The notes below the pieces were generated by a model, which saw only the letters and a program-made list of their open reading frames with translations, was not told the origin of the DNA and made no database searches. A stretch of DNA of 64,000 nucleotides from Episyrphus balteatus. Lineage: Eukaryota; Arthropoda; Insecta; Diptera; Syrphidae. Location: positions 155,345,718-155,409,717 of the forward strand of contig NC_079134.1 of NCBI RefSeq assembly GCF_945859705.1, read 5' to 3'. This document shows, in pieces, positions 1-11,318 of the stretch. Position numbers and translations under genes: made by a program. The first letter of the stretch is position 1. Every line of letters starts with the position of its first letter.

Positions 1-1669
1 AGGGTTTTCCTTGTACCTGTACTTTTTGAATCTTTACTGTGTGGAACGGTTGATTAAACAAACCTATGATTATATTCCACAAACAATTTTTTCACTGTTT
101 TTTTTTTTTTTTAAGTTCGATCGTTGCAAAAAAACGTTTTGCCAAGTTTCATGAGGGTATAACATTCTAATTTATTTATTGATTTTAGTCATGTAAATGC
201 ATTATTACACAAATACACGACAACTTTAACGTCAACAAAAAAAAAAATTAGAAACTTTTTAGGTACATGAATTCAAAATCATCTAGTCTAAAATAACGAT
301 TTTTTTTTTAGGTAATTCATTTTATTTCAAATTTATATAAAAAAAAAAAACTGTCATACTGCCATGTTTTCTGTCATCAAAATGACAAATGAAATGAACT
401 ATATCAATTGATCAATGTATATAAAAGATACTAGAGGCAGATATTCATTCATTAATACATTTAAAACCAAGTGTCACAAAATGACATGTTAGTAATTTAT
501 TAGAATAATGGCAATTTGCCAAAGAAATGTGAGCAGGTTAATTTTTGTATATTTTGTGGTTAAAAAAAAAAAAAATTAAAATATACGATATCAAGCAAAA
601 TACATAGTTGCATACATGCTATCTATTATTAAAGTCACTTATCCATATTTTTTTATTGTTTTTATAAACAATTATTTGGAAATTTTATTGTACCTATGTA
701 TTTACAAAAAAAGGCAACATTATGAGAAATCGTAAAAATTTTATTTTATTCTTAATGGTTCATATATAAAAACATTTATTGTTTTTGATCAAAACCTGTA
801 TGCATTTTTATCTTCATTTAATATAAATAAATATAAATAAAAATCAGCATGATTCACTCGTGCCTACCTATTTTATTTGTTGATGATTTTGTCAAAATTA
901 AGGTATGATGTCAATTAAAGCTCATTTTAAACACCTTTCTATCTTACGTCGACATTTAAAATAAACCCCTTTATTTTATAGACTCGATGTCATCTTGATT
1001 ATTATTTAAATAAACAAATTTATATATTAGCATTTTTATTATTAACCAACAACAATAGACCAAATACGTAATTTTGTCAAAAATAAATATTATTTATAGG
1101 AAAAGTCTCTAATAAATTTTTAAAAGAAAATCCAAAACAAAAATGAGAACGATGAACTTGAATTTTTTTTTATGAGTAAAATTTGTGCAGCTCTTAAACT
1201 TTGTGATTGTAATTAGCGTGGGGCTGATGATTTTGAGATGCAAGTCATAATATTTATCTTGGAGGAGGAGGTCATTGAATTTTTGTGCACTCACTCACAC
1301 CTTTTTTATTATCACTTGGGATGAGAATAACTCAAAATGAAATTGAAATCTATTAATTTTTTATGAAGAAAGTTCATGAATTTTAAGGTAAATAAAATTA
1401 AATTTTAACGCATTTGAACTTTGAGTTTAAAGTAATAATTTCTTTAAGTAAATGAATAAGATATTTTTAAACAAAATCGAATGTTTGGATTGATTTCTTG
1501 AACTTCTTTAAATTATCTTAACAAAAAAGTGGTTGTCTGTACAGTCGGTTTACGGACTAGAATTTTACGTGAGAACGTCATAAGGAAAATTGATTTAAAC
1601 ATTTTTTTCTGTCAACATTCTTGTTAAAAAAATTATATAATAATAAATCTTATAGTAAAGTACTTAAGC
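1..1669. other. AT-rich non-coding DNA, no gene seen
   Basis: Very AT-rich sequence with many A and T runs and stop codons in all frames. The one short open frame near 1109-1294 has no recognisable similarity and reads through A/T-rich sequence. I see no tandem array, terminal inverted repeat or RNA gene here. Confidence 0.6.
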
Positions 1670-1673
1670 TTAA

Positions 1674-1956
1674 CCCTCTGTCGGCACACGGGTGCGAATT
1701 TGGCAGGACAAAAATAAAAAAATTACGATTTTTCAAAAAAATGGTCACAATAAGTCTCTTTATAAGGGTGAAAATATTTTTTTTCGGAATTGTGAATACA
1801 ATATTCGAATTCCTCGGAATATTCTACATCAATTTCATACTTGATTCTCTATAAAATATTGTGACCGAAAAAAGTTCTAGCGACATGAAAAAGTATACAT
1901 CAAAATCGCACCCGTGTGCCTGTCACGTCACAAAAAAGAGGTGTGCCTACAGAGGG
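1674..1956. mobile_element. piggyBac-like MITE with TTAA target duplication
   Basis: A 283-bp non-autonomous element. TTAA lies at 1670-1673 and 1957-1960. The left end reads CCCTCTGTCGGCACAC and the right end, reverse-complemented, CCCTCTGTAGGCACAC (15 of 16 match). A second inverted motif, GGCACACGGGTGCGA, is perfect between the ends (1683-1697 and 1906-1920). On the left it overlaps the terminal repeat; on the right it is set about 20 bp inward. Ends starting CCC, TTAA duplication, and terminal plus internal repeats with unequal spacing are known piggyBac features. No transposase is encoded; the short frame crossing it is fortuitous. Class call is inferred from ends only but fits well. Confidence 0.85.
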
Positions 1957-1960
1957 TTAA

Positions 1961-2845
1961 GATCAAGACCTTACATATGTATGCTTTGTCGAAAAACGGA
2001 ATAACTTTTTGAATCTAATCATTATTTATTTATTCATTATAACAATTTGTTTATATGAAAAGCTAAAAAAAAAGCTTGATATTTTTTCTAAAGAATGAAA
2101 CCATACTTAAATTTTTACAATGCCCAAAAGTTAAAAAATAATTTATTGAAAACAATCGTTTTTTATGAAAAAATTGAAAAAATCACTTCCATCATCTAAA
2201 AATCAATTTTATCATATATCAACCAAAAATAAATTTTAAACCATCTTAAAGCCTTTTCTTTCAGCTCAAAACATTCACATCAACCAAGCCTGTACGACAT
2301 CTAAAACAAGAGCAAGAATTTTCAATTATAATTTTAATTATAAAAAGCAAGAAAATCAATCTTTTTTTCTTCTTTTACCTTCAACTATAAAAAATTTTAT
2401 ATCATCCAAAAGATTATTATTTCAGCTTTAATATGATGTTTCAATCATATTTGTAATATGCCTGCAAAAAAAGTAAGAAATTTTTTAAAGCCAACCATGT
2501 CGAAATTTCAAACGGCAAATAAAAAACTTTTAAAATTCCAATTTTTGCACATGCATAAATTGGCATGGCCAACACCTATATGTTCTAAAAGTTTGAGATT
2601 TTCTAAAAGCTCCAAAAAATTGTTAAAAATAAAAAAAAAACCTAAAAATACCCCTAAAAAACGCAGAGACGTAGGAACAAATCCCTTAATTTTTTTTTAT
2701 CATCTTTTGAAAGGCATTTTTCAAACTGTCCTAGGTATAATCACCACTTTATCAAAGGTCTATGACATGTTTTAGTTTTGAAAAACCGTTCACAACTTTG
2801 TTTTGAAATTTTTTTATAATTTGTTCAATATTTTTGTTAGCCTAA
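1961..2845. other. AT-rich non-coding DNA
   Basis: Low-complexity AT-rich stretch. A 105-codon open frame at 2458-2775 is dominated by Lys, Phe, Leu and Pro codons from A/T runs, so I do not call it a gene. No repeats were recognised. Confidence 0.5.
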
Positions 2846-2848
2846 TAA

Positions 2849-3498
2849 CACTGGTTAACAAAATTAAACTTTTTTTTTGTTGCCGAAACAAAAATATACT
2901 TTTCTGAAGGTTTTCGGTGTGCTGAACTCGAATCCGAAGTCAAAAAAAATTAATCAGCTCCCGTTTTTGAAATATTACCGTTAGAAAATGCAGTACTTCG
3001 GACATTATTCTTTTATATAAGGAAAATTGTTTGAGCATATTAAGTAACGATTTTAAAAAGAACAATTTTCCACCTTTTTAAATCTGTTTAAATCTTTCCG
3101 ATATCTTTTTTACTGCCCGAGATATCCTCAGTTGTTTGGTGTTTTTATAAATTTTTTAACGTCATTATCTCCTTTATGATGTATGAAGCCAAACCCACTT
3201 ACTTCATTTTAAGATATTTCGGGCAATACAAAATATATTGAAAAGATTTAAACGGGTATCGAAAGATGGAAAACAGTTCTTATAGAAACCATTACTAAAT
3301 ATGCTCAAACAATTTTCCTTATACAAAAGAATAAGGTCCGAAGAACTGAAAAAAACATTTTTTTTGCATTTTCTAACGGTAATATCTCAAAAACGGGAGC
3401 TGATTAGTTGTTTCTGACTTCGGATTCGAGTTCAGCACACCTAAAACCTTTAGAAAAGTATATTTTTGTTTCGACAACAAAACCCTTGTAAACCAGTG
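2849..3498. mobile_element. CACTGGT-ended foldback element, copy A
   Basis: A 650-bp foldback. The ends are CACTGGTTAAC on the left and, reverse-complemented, CACTGGTTTAC on the right, flanked by TAA at 2846-2848 and 3499-3501. The two halves are imperfect reverse complements almost to the centre, for example GAACTCGAATCCGAAGTC near 2925 and its complement near 3417, and TTGTTTGAGCATATT near 3028 and its complement near 3300. No coding frame is present. The same ends with 3-bp duplications recur at 7256-8441 and 36356-37467. CACT ends with 3-bp duplications resemble the CMC/EnSpm (CACTA) superfamily; PIF/Harbinger also makes 3-bp duplications and is the main alternative. Confidence 0.8.
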
Positions 3499-3501
3499 TA
3501 A

Positions 3502-5564
3502 TAAATATGTATCTAGGTATCACTTTTTTCCAATTTCATTTTACCCCTATTTACCCTATTTAATGATTGAATTTTTAAAAATCCTTCATGTATATTCACC
3601 TTAAGGTTATTACTTTCTAAATAAGTTATAGAAGATTTTTGTATCTCAAATAGTTTATTTTTAATTTTTAATTGAAATTTATTTCACACTGCTAAAAATT
3701 TCAAGCGGAACATGAGAAAATGGCTTCACTTTTTCGAGATTGCTGCCATGGTTCATCGATTCAAAAATCATCGACGTCACAAAAGTTCAAAGTTATGCTA
3801 TTGCAAGGCCAGAAAAAAGTTATTTTCGTTTACTTTCCATGATTTTTGTCAATGGCCAATCGATTTTGATTAAATTTTCATGAACAAGATTTTAGGATTT
3901 TTTAATAGCTTGAGAAATTCTTATTTTTTTTTCAGATTCTTCAATTTCCTTATAAAAATCTTAAAAAATTCTATCACCGACTCAACTCCTTTCTGAATCC
4001 TATTCCGAACTTGTCAACACATTGCCTCGCCTGGAATCACCATGTAGTTGGCCCAGTCACATATATATGACAGTGTGACAGAGTGAGTTTCTAATTCATT
4101 TTTATTAATTCACCTGTCATAAATTGTCACCAGAAATATTCCGTCTAGTCTGGTCTTGGTGATAACCTTGAGCTTGTTGAAAATATCAACAAAAACTAAA
4201 AAACATCTTCCCCCAAAATCATGTGTCAGTTTTATTTAAGTTTTGTATTCATTTTTTATTTTGTGATAAAAGTGAATCGATGCAAAAGAATTCATGATGT
4301 CAAGACTCAAATATTCATTAAAAGAAATAAATAAATATTTGCAGTTTTTTGTTTGTTTGTTTTATTTCTTATTCTGTTTCAGAGTCAAATGATAAATTTA
4401 AACATCAGGAACAGAAAATGAAAGTGGGTTAAAGATCTTGGGTCTTGTTTTTTTTAATGAAATGCAAACAACAAACAAATTGAAGGTTTTCCAGGTCAAT
4501 TTGATTCTTTTTTACCATTTGTAAATAATGTAAGTATGAAATTTTTGTACATACAAGGACGCATTTTGAATTCAATTCGAAAGTGTAAAAATTATTTTAT
4601 TGAAGATCTTTCTTAAGAAATTATAACTTTAATAAATACACTTATTGGGCTAAATTGATTTAATTTGTCAGTCTGAGAAATCAATTTTTATCAAAATCAA
4701 AATTCTTTAATTTCTGTTACAAGTTCAAGTGCATTTTGCATACAATAAATGATAAACAAAATTAAATTCTTTTAAAAGTCATTACTTAGCATATTTTTTT
4801 TTTATTTTAAATTCAACGGACACAAAAATTATGTGTAGTTTGACTTAAGGGGTCTGTGAGTGTCTTTATAAAACAATCTGCTCATTTTACACTTGCATAC
4901 GTTCAGGAGATTTTTAAACAGTTTGAGAAACCTTAAACAGTGAATAAATGTTTTCGTTACAAGATTTGAATTTTGATAATTTTTGAAATATCTTGGCTAT
5001 AGTTTTTATTCTGGAGCAAGACGTTTGTACAAAAATTTACTTAAATCTATAAACTTCAAATAAAACTTGATTAATAGATAACAGGGGTATTGGGGGGGTC
5101 GAAATACCCCAAATTAATTATCGTATTGAACTGAAACACTGAACCAAAATACAATTTTAAAATTTTAAAATTTTATTTTAAAAAAGTTTAAAAGTTTAAA
5201 ATTTTATTTACTCGTAATTATCTTTATAAATAAAAAAAATTATATAACAAAAATTATTGAATAACTGCATGCTATCTCGCTCCACCCTCCAGAATCATGC
5301 CACAAAAAACTAGCAAAGATTGGGTCTGAAAACTCTACCAATCTGACTTTGTCTATCAAGACAAAAAAACCTTAAAACTCCACACCCAGGGGCGGAGTGT
5401 ACCTAGGTACTACTAAACAAAAACAAAAAAGTAAATAAAATTAAATATTTCTGTGGGCGGATCATATTTTGCTATAAATAGGACCACACAACACTCACAT
5501 TATTCAATTTGGCTGTGGTCGTCGACGAGTTAACATCGGTAGTCAGCTCCTGGCGTGGGTAAGT
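3502..5564. other. AT-rich non-coding DNA with scattered G-runs
   Basis: No gene or array recognised. Near 5090-5135 a G-run followed by a CGAAATACCCC motif and an ATCGTRTNGAACTGAAAC motif resembles 6175-6255, so the CACGTG minisatellite between may sit inside a larger repeat. A CAGGGGCGGA motif at about 5388 resembles hAT ends, but no partner end was found. Confidence 0.45.
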
Positions 5565-5565
5565 G

Positions 5566-5697
5566 ATGTCTCATGGGACATGCCTCACGATATATGTCCC
5601 ACGTGATATGTCTCATGAGACATATGTCTCACGTGATATGTCTCATGAGACATGTGTCTCACGTGATATGTCTCACATGATATGTCTTACGTGATAT
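5566..5697. repeat. CACGTG minisatellite, block 1
   Basis: Tandem copies of a 14-bp unit close to ATGTCTCACGTGAT, mixed with a CATGAG variant. The unit contains the palindrome CACGTG, and neighbouring units build longer palindromes such as CATATGTCTCATGAGACATA. Some units carry CATGGG or TTACGTG instead. It stops where the core inverted repeat begins and resumes at 5941 in the same orientation. Confidence 0.9.
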
Positions 5698-5948
5698 CGT
5701 CGGCGCAAAGCCAAAACCGCGAATCTGCATTTTTGGACATTTTCACTTTAATACAAAATTCAACTTGTTATCGGTCCCTCTATTCACTGCATCGACCCCT
5801 ATCTTCTATCTGTTGCCCAGCAGCCTAAACTACCAATTTCTGTTGCACGAGTTTCCATAAGATTGCATGAGTTTCCAAAACTTTGAGGCCGTTTTTCTCG
5901 AAACTTCAATTTTGCAGATTCGTGGTTTTGGCGTTGTGTCCACGATAT
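5693..5948. repeat. Inverted-repeat core splitting the minisatellite
   Basis: About 240 bp bounded by inverted repeats. The left arm holds GCCAAAACCGCGAATCTGCA (5709-5728); the right arm holds its complement with one mismatch (about 5913-5932). The symmetry runs outward into GATATCGT on the left and ACGATATC-like sequence on the right, so core and array may be one element. The interior is unremarkable and non-coding. It may be a small element inserted in the array, or the core from which the array expanded. Confidence 0.7.
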
Positions 5949-6155
5949 GTCTCACGTGATGTGTCTTACGTGATATGTCTCACGTTATATGTCTCACGTG
6001 ATATGTCTCACGTGATATGTCTCATGAGATAAATGTCTTACGTGATATGTCTCACGTGATATGTCTCACGTGATATGTCTCACGTGATATATCTCATGAG
6101 ACATATGTCTCATGGGTTATGTCTCATGGGAAATTTCTCATGTCTCATGGGACTT
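5941..6155. repeat. CACGTG minisatellite, block 2
   Basis: Continuation of the same 14-bp unit, with at least seven CACGTG or near-CACGTG units followed by CATGAG and CATGGG variants at the right edge. CACGTG is the classical E-box bound by bHLH proteins such as Myc/Max and Clock/Cycle, so the array is a dense potential binding cluster. There is no evidence in the sequence that it is used. Confidence 0.9.
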
Positions 6156-6252
6156 TACAATATTTTGGTAGTCCGGGGGGTAGTCGGGGTTGAAAACACC
6201 CTAAATCAATTTTAGCCTTCTTCCAATTATCGTGTGGAACTGAAACTTTGAG

Positions 6253-6818
6253 CATATATGAATCATTTATTTTCAAAACATGATAAGTCGTTTTTGTTCG
6301 TTTTTTTGACTAAATTGTTACTCTAGGCATAACCACGTCTATTTTAAAAATAATGAAGTATCTAAAAACAGGATAATTCCCGGACTTATATCTTTTGAAA
6401 ATAAACAACAGCTTTTTTATGTGTAAATGCTATATTAAGCTACTGGCTGAAAATCTTAAGTTTAAAGCGTCTTTAAAGTTAAAGAAGCACTCCGGACATT
6501 ATATTTTAATCTCAAATACAATTTTGTGATAGATTGGGGATGAAAGCAAAATTGTGTACCCATTTTAAAACTAATTTCACATCCGTTTATTTTCAAAGTA
6601 TGATAAGTCCAAAAGCGTTTTTATTTTTTATCTTTTGAACTATCGCTACAAATATTAAAAACAAAACGTTATTTTGTACCTAGGCAAAAGTTCTACAGAA
6701 TATATTTTTTATAAATTTTGCTACACACATCAAAAGAAAATAGAACGTTTTTTTTTTCTTCTCCTGCAAAATTTAAAATCATGGACTTATCATGTTATGA
6801 AAATAAATGATTCATATA
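6253..6818. repeat. Imperfect inverted repeat, about 37-bp arms
   Basis: Left arm 6253-6289 and right arm about 6784-6818 are near reverse complements sharing TCATTTATTTTCAAAACATG-like sequence, with one mismatch in the best 28 bp. A related direct copy of the arm lies near 6586-6615. The interior is AT-rich and non-coding. It may be a degraded foldback element; no target duplication was found. Confidence 0.55.
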
Positions 6819-6991
6819 TATTTCCGATAACAACACAATATTTTAGTGGTCTAGGTCTTGGGGAGAGGCTTTGTGCTCTAATACAACCCAAGTCAAAATG
6901 AACATACTTTAAATCATGATAAGACTAAAATGTAAAAAATAAAATATATAGGTATTTAAAAAAAACTAAAAATACGATTTTATCACGCAAT

Positions 6992-7151
6992 AAAAACTAT
7001 AAAATAATTTAAGTGACTTATTGGAAATGGTTAGATCAAAAAGTGTAGAGCGCATTTTTGTTGAGTGTATTTTATAAAGTTTGATCAAAGCGCTCGACGC
7101 TTTTTGATCTAACCATTTCCAATAAGACACTTAAATTATTTTATAGTTTTT
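6992..7151. repeat. Hairpin element, about 60-bp arms
   Basis: Left arm 6992-7053 and right arm 7088-7151 are close reverse complements, for example GGAAATGGTTAGATCAAAAA and its complement, separated by about 35 bp. The whole looks like a small MITE or foldback. No TSD is certain. Confidence 0.8.
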
Positions 7152-7255
7152 AGTGCATTTTTTTATATTTATGATGAAAAATCCTGATAATTTAGACTGA
7201 TTATTTTTTCAACCGACTGTGGGAGACAGAAACACTTTACATCAACCAGCTATTA

Positions 7256-8441
7256 CACTGGTCTGCAAAATTGAACTTTTTTTTTCTCCTTCAAATAATT
7301 TTTTGATATTATGAAAGATTAGACTTTCTTCAATCTAAATCTGGTTTCAGAAAAATTCTATCAGGTACCATTTTTGTAAAAATGATTTTTGAAAAATGTG
7401 GGTAGTTTCTAAAAAATCAACCTTTTAGATTTATTTGAACTCCTGCAAAATTAAAACTATTTGTAGCATTGAGCTCAAATTTGGAGGACTTATTCCTCGT
7501 AATATGGCCTATCGATTGACATCAAATATGTCCTTTTACATTAATGTTTACTCATATTTTAAAATATTGATTTATAAAAAAAGCAGAAATATCGAAATCC
7601 TTTACTTTTTAGTTAATCCAACATGAACAAAAACACCTTAATTAAGGAAAATGTAAAATATCAACGCCCATTATATTTAAAAAGTCAAATATGTAAAGAA
7701 AACCATAATAAAATACATTAAACAAAATTTTTACGTGTTTTGTAATTTTATATGCTATTTATCTATTTAGAAATATCTTATTTGTAATAAACCATTCGAT
7801 AAACTGCCTTGTAAAGCTTCAGATTTGTTTCTCCTAGAAACAAAAGTATACTTTTCTTATAGTTTTTGATGTGTTGAGTTAGAATCCGAAGTCAAAAAAA
7901 TTCTATCACGTGATTATTTTAAGATATTCGCATTAAAGTATCACAAAATCAAGTTTTTTCTTAGAAAATCTCAATAAAAACTACTATATTTCACAAACCA
8001 GAGCTGACCGAAATTTTTAGAGTTCAGATTCAAAATCAGCACACTAAAGTCCATTAGAAAACAATATTTTTGTTCTAGGGAGAAAGATATATTAATTTTT
8101 AGAGATCAATTTTTTTATGATAAGATATGCCAAACCTACTAAACTTACTTAAATTAAGATATCTCGGAGAAGAAAAGAGATATTGAGAAGATTGAAACTG
8201 AATTTGAAAGGAAAAAATAATTTCTTTTATAAACGGTAAAAATTTTAATTGAAAAATATTACATTATGCCAAAATATTTCTTCGAAAACAGCAAAAAAAT
8301 GGGTTTTGAGATTTTCAAACGGCAATATCTAACAAACGTGACGTGCTAGATCAATTCTGACTTCGGATTCGGAATCAGCATACAAAAATCCTTTAGAAAA
8401 GTATAGTTTTATTTAAAGGAGGATTTCCTTGCAGACCAGTG
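7256..8441 (+). mobile_element. CACTGGT-ended element, copy B
   Basis: A 1186-bp element bounded by CACTGGTCTGCAA and its near complement, with TTA at 7253-7255 and 8442-8444. It is the same family as 36356-37467, which lies in the opposite orientation about 29 kb away. Internally it contains several modules built on a GACTTCGGATTC / CAGCA / TTAGAAAAGTATA theme, some direct and some inverted, near 7826-7905, 8015-8085 and 8355-8405. The same theme forms the arms of copy A. No transposase-like frame is present, so it would need an enzyme supplied elsewhere. Superfamily inferred from ends: CMC/CACTA-like, less likely PIF/Harbinger. Confidence 0.85.
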
Positions 8442-8444
8442 TTA

Positions 8445-10129
8445 TGAAAGAACCAACATCAACTTACTGGAGAAGGGACAAATATCTTATCTTGTAACGT
8501 AAAATCGCATTAATCTAATTTTATTTTTTATTCCAAAGAAATATTAACCAAAATGGTAACCATACACTTGCACGGTATTCGATCAAACACTTTATTCCAC
8601 CTGAAGTCTCCACCAAACATTCACACACACATCAATCTATCCTCCAATCCCCCCAAAATGTGTTTCAATTCCATTTTATTTCACAGATACTTCTCCATAA
8701 TGTCTTAAAGATACCCCATATAGCGACTTTTGTTCCAACGTTCCCCTTTCTGTGTTCAATGTTTCACACGATCACTGCAAGACGACGACGACGTCGACCG
8801 TCTTATTATGGAATCTCCAGCTAAACAACAGTCTGAGTCAAGCCGTTTGTAGTGAAAGATTGTGCGAGGTCTTGGTGTCTCCTCCATTATATCAATAACT
8901 CTATCGAGTATGCGCGTTGTCGTATCTATCAGATAAAAATAAAAATAAAGTTTATCGTATCGTCGTCGGTTGTTGTTACTGACAAATTTATTACTGTTGT
9001 CCCCCTTTTTTCTTTATTTATCTAAAGATAATTATTTTTATCTCGTTAACAACATTTAGCACCTTCTTTTGTGTCATTTTTATACATAAGTTTCTTTTTT
9101 GTTCTTATTTAATTAACAAAACAATAAAAAAAAAAAAAAACTGCAAAACCTTATGACTCTTATGAACGAGTCATACGATATTTCTCAGAATTTTTGCCAA
9201 CAAAAAAGCGATTTTTTTGGAATTTCTTTAAGCTTCGCGTGTTGTATGTTTGGCGGCTCTGTGACGTAGGCGCACGCTTTTGTGTGTGCACTAACCAAAC
9301 CAACATGTAATTAGTATGTGATCAAGTTTGTTTTGACGCTGTTATTAAGATCGTAGATACACATTTTCAAGTTTTCAGATACAATTTGCCAGAAAAATAA
9401 AAAATTGCATTCTCTCCTCGGTCGGCTAGAGTTAATTTCAATTTTTTAATATTTTTTTATCTTATCTTAAATGGGGGTATTTATATATCTGGGGTGTATA
9501 AAAATGATTATAGTGTGTGATCGGGAGTGATTTACCTCTGCGCAGGCTAACCGTCTATTAAATATCCAATTTGAATGCCTTCAACAAGTATCTTTTTTAA
9601 ACTTGTATCTATATTGGCATATTAATCTGCGAAATAAAATCGTAAAAGAATAAAAAAAAAAAGAAATCTTAATAAGCTTAGAAGATTGAAATAAGAAAAC
9701 ATATAAGAAAAAAAAAATAAAAAGATACATCGTGCAATAAATGTATCTAAACAATAAGTGATTCACAGTGCATTACACTCTCTCTATATTCGCGAAACCG
9801 AACCGGGTTTTACTCTTGCATTCATTCGATCTCGGCTGCTGTTTGTTGGGGTCTTGAGAGTCTATGAGAGTGTAGTATCTTTTGTATCTATGCTGACTTT
9901 GCCGCCGCCGCAAACGCAGATGGTTTTTACATTATTTTTATGCGCTTCTTGGAAACTTTGGAAAACATCTTTCTAAATAAGGAACACACACAAGAGATAT
10001 CCCCAGTCTTCTTTACTTGGCAGCTAACTAAAAAAAAAAAAAACTAAAACAAAATAAACCACAATCGTATCTCCAGCTAGAACCATACAGAGGTTGTTTT
10101 TCTCTTCACTACTCTCGTCATCTTCTAAC
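8445..10129. other. Less repetitive non-coding DNA, possible 5' region of a gene
   Basis: Compared with the surroundings this stretch is richer in G and C in patches (about 8760-8960, 9230-9300, 9760-9970) and lacks inverted repeats. It contains GACGACGACGTCGACCG near 8783. If the candidate exon at 10130 is real, this interval would contain its promoter and 5' untranslated sequence, but I see no decisive core promoter. A T-rich, C-rich stretch at 10095-10128 directly precedes the candidate ATG. Confidence 0.35.
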
Positions 10130-10175
10130 ATGGATATAGAATCAGACGACTCGGAACGCTGGGAGGACTTCTTTG
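10130..10175 (+). CDS. Possible first coding exon of an unidentified gene
   Basis: An ATG in a good fly-type context (CTAACATG) opens 15 codons plus one base, reading MDIESDDSERWEDFF, strongly acidic and unlike the A/T-run translations elsewhere. It is followed at 10176 by GTATGT, a strong insect splice donor, and then by a T-rich and A-rich intron-like stretch. The frame stays open to about 10303 only through a homopolymer tract, so splicing at 10176 is the more sensible reading. I do not recognise the protein. No downstream exon was found in the window, so this is either an N-terminal exon of a gene with a very long first intron, or chance. Confidence 0.3.
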
Positions 10176-11040
10176 GTATGTTCTGCTTTTCTTGGTTTCA
10201 ATTTTTATTTTTTATTTATTTATTTTTTTCAAAAAAAAAAAAAAAAAAAAAATTCTGGTTTCCTGATTTCACTGCTTTTGGACTTGTGCCTTCCCTTTTT
10301 TAAATATACAGATAATCACTGAAGTGGTCTGTTCTTTTGTTTTGGTTTTTTTTTTATTTTTTTTGTGTTATAAGTTGAGTTCATTTGAGGGTAAAAAATC
10401 CATTTAAAGATATTAACGTCTTTATAACATTTTTTAGAAGATGTTCATAGTAGAAGAGGTTTTATGATGTTCGAAGGGGAAATAAAAAATGAAAACAAGA
10501 ACAAAAAAAAAAAGAATTAAAAGCCGGCGACATTTTAATTAAATTCAGTAGAAAGGGACTTTGTACCTAACATTTTATTTTATCAAAATTGATTAGAAAA
10601 AATTAAAAAAAAATACATTTTTATTCCGATTAATTTTAAGTGAATCCAAGGGTGGGCCGTGTGCTTAACCATTGATTTTTGAAATAGATTTGCCTGTTGC
10701 AAGTGGGAATTGTCTTACCAACAGCACAAAATTTAAGTTTTTTTTTTAATTTTGTCCTGTCGACGACTACGCCAAAAATAATTCCATCATTTCGTTTTAT
10801 CAACTTATCGTAATTTGACAAATGACAAAAATTGTTGTTAGGCTGCTGCTTGTTTGCTGGTTATAGGTTATAGGTTATATGACATCACATTTTGTTGAAT
10901 ATGGCGCCCTCTACAGGCAAAAGAGTAGAATTGATTTTTTTTTAACGAACAGCGAGATTGTAACCGAAAAATATAATAATATAAAAACGTGAAGGGGTTT
11001 TTTGCGAACTTCAAGATAAATGAATATTTTTAAGTAAGGT
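10176..11040. other. AT-rich non-coding DNA
   Basis: Long A and T runs near 10206-10253 and 10345-10365, and a short tandem GGTTATA repeat at 10860-10878. No gene or element boundary recognised. Confidence 0.45.
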
Positions 11041-11150
11041 ATAAGTACTGTGACCATATTTTTAAATTTCAAATAATGAACTTTATTTCAAAAAGTAACT
11101 AAGAAAAAAATTTTACCGAAAATCCAAGTCAAATTCCAGGGTTGGGGTCG

Positions 11151-11318
11151 AAATTCTGTATGGGACAAAATTCGGATTTCAAAATTCTGTATTCCGAAAT
11201 TCTGTATTTTAAAATTCTGTAAATTCAAAATTCTGTATTTTAAAATTCTTTAAGTTCAAAATTCTGTATACTAAAATTCTGTAAACAACAAAATCTGGAT
11301 TTCAAAATTCTGTATTTT
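11151..11318. repeat. AAATTCTGTA tandem array
   Basis: About eleven copies of AAATTCTGTA or close variants spaced 14-18 bp apart, joined by short linkers such as TTTCA or TTTTA. The irregular spacing suggests an old minisatellite. It directly abuts the foldback at 11315-11740, so both probably belong to one composite repeat. Confidence 0.85.

Noticed and set aside
2458..2775. 105-codon plus-strand frame
   Set aside because: Dominated by Lys, Leu and Phe from A/T-rich sequence, with no domain or splice signals.
5566..6155. CRISPR array
   Set aside because: The units are contiguous 14-bp repeats without unique spacers, and the context is eukaryotic.
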